Below the pieces are notes generated by a model. It did no database searches, had not been told where the DNA came from, and worked only from the letters and a program-made list of their open reading frames with translations. Below are positions 60,165 through 64,000 of a stretch of 64,000 bases of DNA, piece by piece. This DNA comes from a bacterium. GTDB lineage: Bacteria; Acidobacteriota; Thermoanaerobaculia; Multivoradales; J023. How positions within the stretch are numbered: the stretch's first letter is position 1; each line of letters begins with the position of its first letter. The position numbers and the translations under genes were made by a program. The stretch spans positions 1 through 64,000 of the forward strand of contig JAAELT010000473.1 of the NCBI GenBank assembly GCA_024226315.1, written 5' to 3'.

Positions 60165-60464
60165 TCAATGCCTATCTAGCAAAGGACTTGCCATCGAGGA
60201 TCGTCGATATCAGTCGCGCATTCGACCCTGAGATCTGGGCGGCGATACCGCGCTTTCTCTCAATAGGCGGCGTCCGGCTACACGTTGAGCAACAAATCTT
60301 ACGAACAACATTACGAAACACCGGCCTGTCCTGGACGATTTGCCTGCCGGACGATTCGTTGACAGATTCCCGTGCAGGGAGTTTCTCCCCGTTTCCAATC
60401 AAGCTCTCTGCTAAGATCCAGCAATCTTGAGATTTGTCGCGACCCCGCGGAGCGAGGCGCTCCC
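60165..60464. other. 300-bp divergent region, relatively AT-rich
   Basis: It lies between the double GGDEF-EAL gene and the FAD-subunit gene. It has a TTACGAA direct repeat (60299-60317) and TTGACA at 60359-60364 without a good -10 box. No gene is supported. Confidence 0.5.
60299..60317. repeat. TTACGAA direct repeat
   Basis: Two copies of TTACGAA, starts 12 bases apart. The same heptamer occurs at 36406-36412 in the RHH operator region. Confidence 0.4.
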
Positions 60465-61358
60465 ATGAAACCGGCAGCATTCGACTACACGGCTCCCGAC
60501 AGTCTGGAGGAGACCCTGGCTGTGCTGGGGGAGCATGCCGACGATGCCAAGCTCCTGGCCGGCGGTCAGAGCCTGGTGCCGATGATGAACTTCCGCCTGG
60601 CGCAGCCGGCGATGATTATCGACTGCAACCGCCTCCGTGATCTGGACTTTGTTCGACAGACCGACGACGGTGGCTTGCGGATCGGCGCCATGACCCGGGT
60701 GCGCAGCCTGGAGCGCGACCTGAAGGTCGAACGCTCGGCGCCGCTGCTGTTCGAAACCGTGCCGTGGGTCGCCCATCCACAGATCCGGGCAAGGGGGACT
60801 CTCGGAGGCAGCCTCGCCCACGCCGATCCGGCCGCGGAGCTGCCCGTGGTGGCCCTGGCGCGGCGGTTTCGGCTGCGCCTTCGGCACACCGGCTCCGAGC
60901 GCTGGGTCGATGCGAAAGATTTTTTCGTCGGCCTGCTCGAGACCACCCTGGAGCCGCGAGAGATGCTGGTCGAGGTGGCGGTGCCGCCATTGCCACGGCG
61001 CACCGGTTGGGCATTCACCGAAGTTGCCAGGCGACAGGGTGACTACGCCCAGGTAGGAGTCGCGGCCCTGGTGACATTGGGCGACGGCGGTTCTTGCCGC
61101 GATGCCCGCCTGGTCTACCTGAGCGTCGGCGAGACGCCGATCGAGGCCTCGCGCGCGGCCCTGTCCCTGGTGGGGGAGAGCCTCGACGAGGAGAGCTTCG
61201 CGGCGGCGGCGGAGACGGCCGCCGGCAGCGAGATCGAGCCCACCTCCGACATCCACGCATCCGCGGCATACAAGAGGCATCTCGCCCGGGTGCTCACGGT
61301 CCGTGCCTTGCGCCGGGCGACCGAACGCGCCTGGGCAGCCGACGGAGGAGCGAGGTGA
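60465..61358 (+). CDS. FAD-binding subunit of a xanthine dehydrogenase / CO dehydrogenase family enzyme
   Basis: 297 residues from ATG at 60465. LAGGQSLVPMMNFRLAQPAMIIDCNRL and GALTR-type motif GAMTRVRSLERD are the FAD-binding motifs of CoxM/XdhB subunits. VAHPQIRARGTLGGSLAHADPAAELPVVALAR follows. In this family the subunit passes electrons between a molybdenum centre, 2Fe-2S clusters and FAD. It overlaps the 2Fe-2S gene by four bases. The large molybdenum subunit is not in the visible operon, so the substrate is unknown; the neighbours suggest purine or ureide breakdown. Confidence 0.88.
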   Translation: MKPAAFDYTAPDSLEETLAVLGEHADDAKLLAGGQSLVPMMNFRLAQPAMIIDCNRLRDLDFVRQTDDGGLRIGAMTRVRSLERDLKVERSAPLLFETVPWVAHPQIRARGTLGGSLAHADPAAELPVVALARRFRLRLRHTGSERWVDAKDFFVGLLETTLEPREMLVEVAVPPLPRRTGWAFTEVARRQGDYAQVGVAALVTLGDGGSCRDARLVYLSVGETPIEASRAALSLVGESLDEESFAAAAETAAGSEIEPTSDIHASAAYKRHLARVLTVRALRRATERAWAADGGAR

Positions 61359-61843
61359 GCCAGACCCATACCGTGGTGACGACGATCAATGGGGAGCGCA
61401 CCGAGCGCCGCCTGGAAGCTCGTTTGCTGCTGAGTGACTTCCTGCGCCACGAGCTCGGCCTCACCGGTACCCACGTCGGATGCGAGCACGGAGTGTGCGG
61501 CGCTTGCACAGTACTGTTCGACGGCGAGCCGGTTCGCGCCTGTCTGACCCTGGCGGTCCAAGCCCACGAGCATGAGATTCTCACGGTGGAGGGATTGGCG
61601 CCAGGACCCGAGCACTTGCATCCCTTGCAACAGGCGTTCTGGGAGGCTCATGGCCTGCAGTGCGGCTTCTGCACCGCCGGCATCCTGATGACTCTGGTGC
61701 CTTTCCTGAACGAGAACCCCGACCCCACAGAAAGCGAGGTCCGGCACGCCTTGTCGGGGAACCTGTGCCGCTGCACCGGCTACCAGCACATCGTCGATGC
61801 GGTGCTGAAGGCGGCCGCTGCTCTGCGAGCTCGGGATGGCTGA
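61355..61843 (+). CDS. 2Fe-2S subunit of a molybdenum hydroxylase
   Basis: 162 residues from GTG at 61355, with GGAGG six bases upstream; longer in-frame starts would read into the FAD-subunit gene. The plant-ferredoxin-type cluster is GCEHGVCGACTVLFDGEPVRAC and the second cluster is QCGFCTAGILM with NLCRCTGYQ. Eight cysteines in these positions define the XdhC/CoxS type. It pairs with the FAD subunit just upstream and overlaps the amidase gene by eight bases. Confidence 0.93.
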   Translation: MSQTHTVVTTINGERTERRLEARLLLSDFLRHELGLTGTHVGCEHGVCGACTVLFDGEPVRACLTLAVQAHEHEILTVEGLAPGPEHLHPLQQAFWEAHGLQCGFCTAGILMTLVPFLNENPDPTESEVRHALSGNLCRCTGYQHIVDAVLKAAAALRARDG

Positions 61844-63131
61844 GGAGACCGGCGGCAAGCTGGGCGAGCTGGCGTCGGACCTGCGCCAGAGCGGCGATCA
61901 GCTGGCGATCTACCTCGATCTCCTAGAAGCACGCTTCCACGCCCGCGAGAGCGAAATCCAGGCGTTCGTCGCCGAGCCCGGCCGGTTCGAGAGATTGCGC
62001 GGCGAGACGCGGCGGTTGCTGGAGCGTTATCCCGATCCGAACGAGCGTCCGCCCCTGTTCGGGGTACCGCTGGGTATCAAGGACATCTTCCACGTCCACG
62101 GCTTCTTGACCCGGGCCGGAAGTCGCCTGCCGCCCGAAGAGCTCCACGGCCTCGAAGCCGAGTGCGTGACGGCTCTGAAAGCGGCCGGCGCCCTGGTGCT
62201 CGGCAAGACCGTTTCCACTGAGTTCGCCTACTTCGCCCCGGGCCCGACGCGAAATCCGCGCAACCCGGGCCACACTCCCGGCGGCTCGTCGAGTGGCTCG
62301 GCGGCGGCTGTCGGCGCCGGTCTGAGCCCGCTGACCCTGGGCACGCAGACTCTCGGCTCGGTCTGCCGTCCAGCCGCGTTCTGTGGTGTGGTCGGCTTCA
62401 AGCCGAGCTACGATCGGATCTCACGGTCGGGTCTGGTGCCGTTGGCGCCGTCGCTCGACCATGTCGGCTTGTTCACCGCCGATGTCGCCAGCGCCGAGTT
62501 GGCCGCGGGCCTCTTGTGCCGTGGCTGGGGCGTCGGGAGGCCGGCCGAACGGCCGGTCCTCGGGATCGCGGACGGTTCTTACCTGGAGCATGCGTCGGCC
62601 GAGGGACGAGAGCACTTCCAGGCGGTCCGGCAGCGCCTGGAGTCGGCGGGTTATGAGGCGAGATCGGTGCCGGCGCTGGCCGACTTCGAGGAGATTCTCG
62701 CCCGCAACGAGTTGATCCTGGCTGCCGAGGTCTCTCGCGTGCACGCGCGTTGGTTCCCGCGCTTCGGGGAGCTTTATCACGAAAAAACGGCGGAGCTGGT
62801 GCGCCGTGGCCAGGAGGTGGATGCCGAGGCGCTGAGGACGGCGCTTGCCGGCCGACGGAGCCTGCGCGACGATCTGCTGGCGAGGATGGACGAGCACGGT
62901 CTCGATCTGTGGATTTCTCCGGCCGCCCCAGGCGCTGCGCCGAGAGGCCTCTCGAGCACCGGCAAACCGGTGATGAACGTGCCGTGGACGCATGCCGGCC
63001 TGCCGGCCCTGAGCGTACCGGCCGGCCGTAGCGCGGCCGGATTGCCGCTGGGACTCCAACTCGCCGGGCGCTGGTGGGCGGACGAGAATCTGCTGTCCTG
63101 GGGCAAGGAGATCGCCGAGGTGGTTGTGTGA
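61836..63131 (+). CDS. Amidase-signature family hydrolase
   Basis: 431 residues. The Ser-cisSer-Lys triad is visible: Lys in PLGIKDIFHV, the Ser of GGSSSGSAAAVGAG, and the nucleophile Ser in GTQTLGSVCRPAAFCG. This family cleaves amides, including allophanate, ureides and aryl amides. The gene sits between molybdenum hydroxylase subunits and fdrA, so a ring-derived or ureide amide is a plausible substrate, but this is inference. It has no biotin or transport neighbours. The start at 61836 has the upstream gene's end as its ribosome binding region and is translationally coupled. Confidence 0.87.
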   Translation: MAEETGGKLGELASDLRQSGDQLAIYLDLLEARFHARESEIQAFVAEPGRFERLRGETRRLLERYPDPNERPPLFGVPLGIKDIFHVHGFLTRAGSRLPPEELHGLEAECVTALKAAGALVLGKTVSTEFAYFAPGPTRNPRNPGHTPGGSSSGSAAAVGAGLSPLTLGTQTLGSVCRPAAFCGVVGFKPSYDRISRSGLVPLAPSLDHVGLFTADVASAELAAGLLCRGWGVGRPAERPVLGIADGSYLEHASAEGREHFQAVRQRLESAGYEARSVPALADFEEILARNELILAAEVSRVHARWFPRFGELYHEKTAELVRRGQEVDAEALRTALAGRRSLRDDLLARMDEHGLDLWISPAAPGAAPRGLSSTGKPVMNVPWTHAGLPALSVPAGRSAAGLPLGLQLAGRWWADENLLSWGKEIAEVVV

Positions 63132-64000
63132 GCGTGCTGCGCAGCGAACGCCGGCCAGGCGCCTACTACGACTCGATCGTTCTGATGCAACTGCAGAGCG
63201 CGCTGGCCGCCGAGCCCGGGGTGAGCGCCGCTGGGGTGGTGATGGCCACCGAGGCCAACCTGGCCTTGCTCGAATCCACTGGGCTCCGGCCCGCCGGCGC
63301 CGCCACCGTACCCGACGATCTGCTGGTGGCGGTGAGGGCCGATACCGAGGCGGCGGGAGATGACGCCCTGGCGCGCCTCGATTCCCTGCTCGACCGTCGT
63401 CGGGCCTCGGCCGCAGATGCCTCGGCCGGCCACGAAGAAGACTACCGTCCACGCAGCCTGGAGACCGCGGTGCGTATGCTGCCGGAGGCTTCCTGGGTAC
63501 TGATCTCGGTGCCTGGGCGCTACGCTGCCGGCGTGGCGAAGCGCGCCCTCGACCTGGACCGCAACGTTTTCCTGTACAGCGACAATGTAGATCTCGACGA
63601 CGAGGTGGCGCTGAAACGCCGCGCTCGCTCGCTCGGCCTCACGGTCATGGGACCAGACTGCGGCACCGCGATCGTCGGTGGCGTCGGGCTGGGGTTCGCG
63701 AACCGCGTGCGCCGCGGCGGCGTCGGTCTCATCGGCGCCTCGGGCACGGGGCTGCAGGCGATCACCAGCGGCATCCACACTCTGGGAGCCGGGGTCTCGC
63801 ACGCGTTGGGTACCGGTGGGCGCGACTTGAAACAGGAGGTGGGAGCGGTCACGGCGCTCCAGGGGCTCGATCTGCTCGCCCGCGATTCTCGAACCGAGGT
63901 CATCGTACTGGTCTCCAAGCCGCCGGCAGCCTCGGTGGCGACGCGGCTGCTGGGTGCGGCACTGGAGACCGGTAAGCCGGTAGTGGTCGACTTCATCGGC
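63128..64000 (+). CDS. fdrA: FdrA-family protein, N-terminal 291 residues (partial)
   Basis: The GTG at 63128 overlaps the amidase stop as GTGA. The opening RPGAYYDSIVLMQLQSAL and the block MGPDCGTAIVGGVGLGFANRVRRGGVGLIGASGTG are the FdrA signatures, a protein with a succinyl-CoA ligase-like Rossmann fold. ALGTGGRDLKQEVGAVTALQGLDLLARD follows. In E. coli, FdrA belongs to the oxamate carbamoyltransferase complex of allantoin breakdown, with DUF1116 and DUF2877 partners. Those partners would be expected just beyond the right edge. The gene is cut by the window. Confidence 0.88.
   Translation, partial: MSVLRSERRPGAYYDSIVLMQLQSALAAEPGVSAAGVVMATEANLALLESTGLRPAGAATVPDDLLVAVRADTEAAGDDALARLDSLLDRRRASAADASAGHEEDYRPRSLETAVRMLPEASWVLISVPGRYAAGVAKRALDLDRNVFLYSDNVDLDDEVALKRRARSLGLTVMGPDCGTAIVGGVGLGFANRVRRGGVGLIGASGTGLQAITSGIHTLGAGVSHALGTGGRDLKQEVGAVTALQGLDLLARDSRTEVIVLVSKPPAASVATRLLGAALETGKPVVVDFIG

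Overview
The window is 64 kb of compact, very GC-rich bacterial chromosome with many 1-8 nt gene overlaps and several GTG/TTG starts. No transposase, integrase, rRNA, tRNA or CRISPR array was seen. The gene mix points to an environmental Gram-negative with a complex lifestyle: a secreted M16 peptidase pair, a kinase-ATPase fusion, DUF4388 and SpoIIE-type regulators, an orphan dnaE2, a CDGAETC-type cysteine-rich secreted protein and a terminal FADGFESGD motif. Acidobacteriota of the Thermoanaerobaculia/Holophagae type is my best guess, with Myxococcota-like lineages as the alternative. This is inference from gene content, not from a marker gene.

Layout. 1-188: end of a pseudouridine-phosphate glycosidase. 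388-5129: a two-gene unit, a triple-domain TIR protein overlapping a membrane-anchored nSTAND-WD40 ATPase, possibly coupled to a 15-codon leader and closed by a perfect 15-bp hairpin. 5134-7940: glycosyltransferase and heme A synthase-like gene, divergent from a K+ channel. 8044-9777: a DUF4388 regulator overlapping a GMC oxidoreductase reduced to its two ends. 9895-15249: a giant secreted RHS protein with a sigma-54-like promoter. 15648-19493: operon of active M16 peptidase, inactive M16 partner and a serine/threonine dehydratase family enzyme. 19634-22075: PAS-GGDEF-EAL protein, divergent across two strong hairpins from a Ser/Thr kinase-AAA-double SBP_bac_5 fusion of about 1,900 residues (22239-27935).

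27946-36263: muramidase, orphan error-prone polymerase dnaE2, large 2OG-Fe(II) oxygenase, a 42-bp tandem repeat, and ectA-ectC without ectB. 36327-36844: a ribbon-helix-helix protein with a clear promoter and a palindrome at the predicted start site. 36807-43750: operon of two paralogous membrane SpoIIE phosphatases plus a GH172 (DUF2961) protein. 43919-47797: secreted BNR/cysteine-rich protein with a second sigma-54-like promoter and two upstream dyads. 48117-51467: TPR/DUF1579-like protein, DUF4412 protein and HpnR-like B12-radical SAM enzyme. 51954-54893: DUF4062-cyclase-like-helical repeat protein. 54922-60164: cystathionine beta-synthase-like enzyme and a 1,417-residue double GGDEF-EAL protein with a membrane segment and NTF2-like tail. 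60465-64000: an overlapping operon with xanthine-dehydrogenase-family FAD and 2Fe-2S subunits, an amidase and FdrA, running off the edge.

The most novel material is the TIR/STAND-WD40 pair and the 979-residue DUF4062/cyclase-like protein, which appear to share a DUF4062-like sensor or effector module; the kinase-ATPase-double peptide-binding fusion; and the doubled GGDEF-EAL protein. The region is unusually rich in signalling (two c-di-GMP proteins, two PP2C phosphatases, one kinase, one RHH regulator) beside large secreted proteins.
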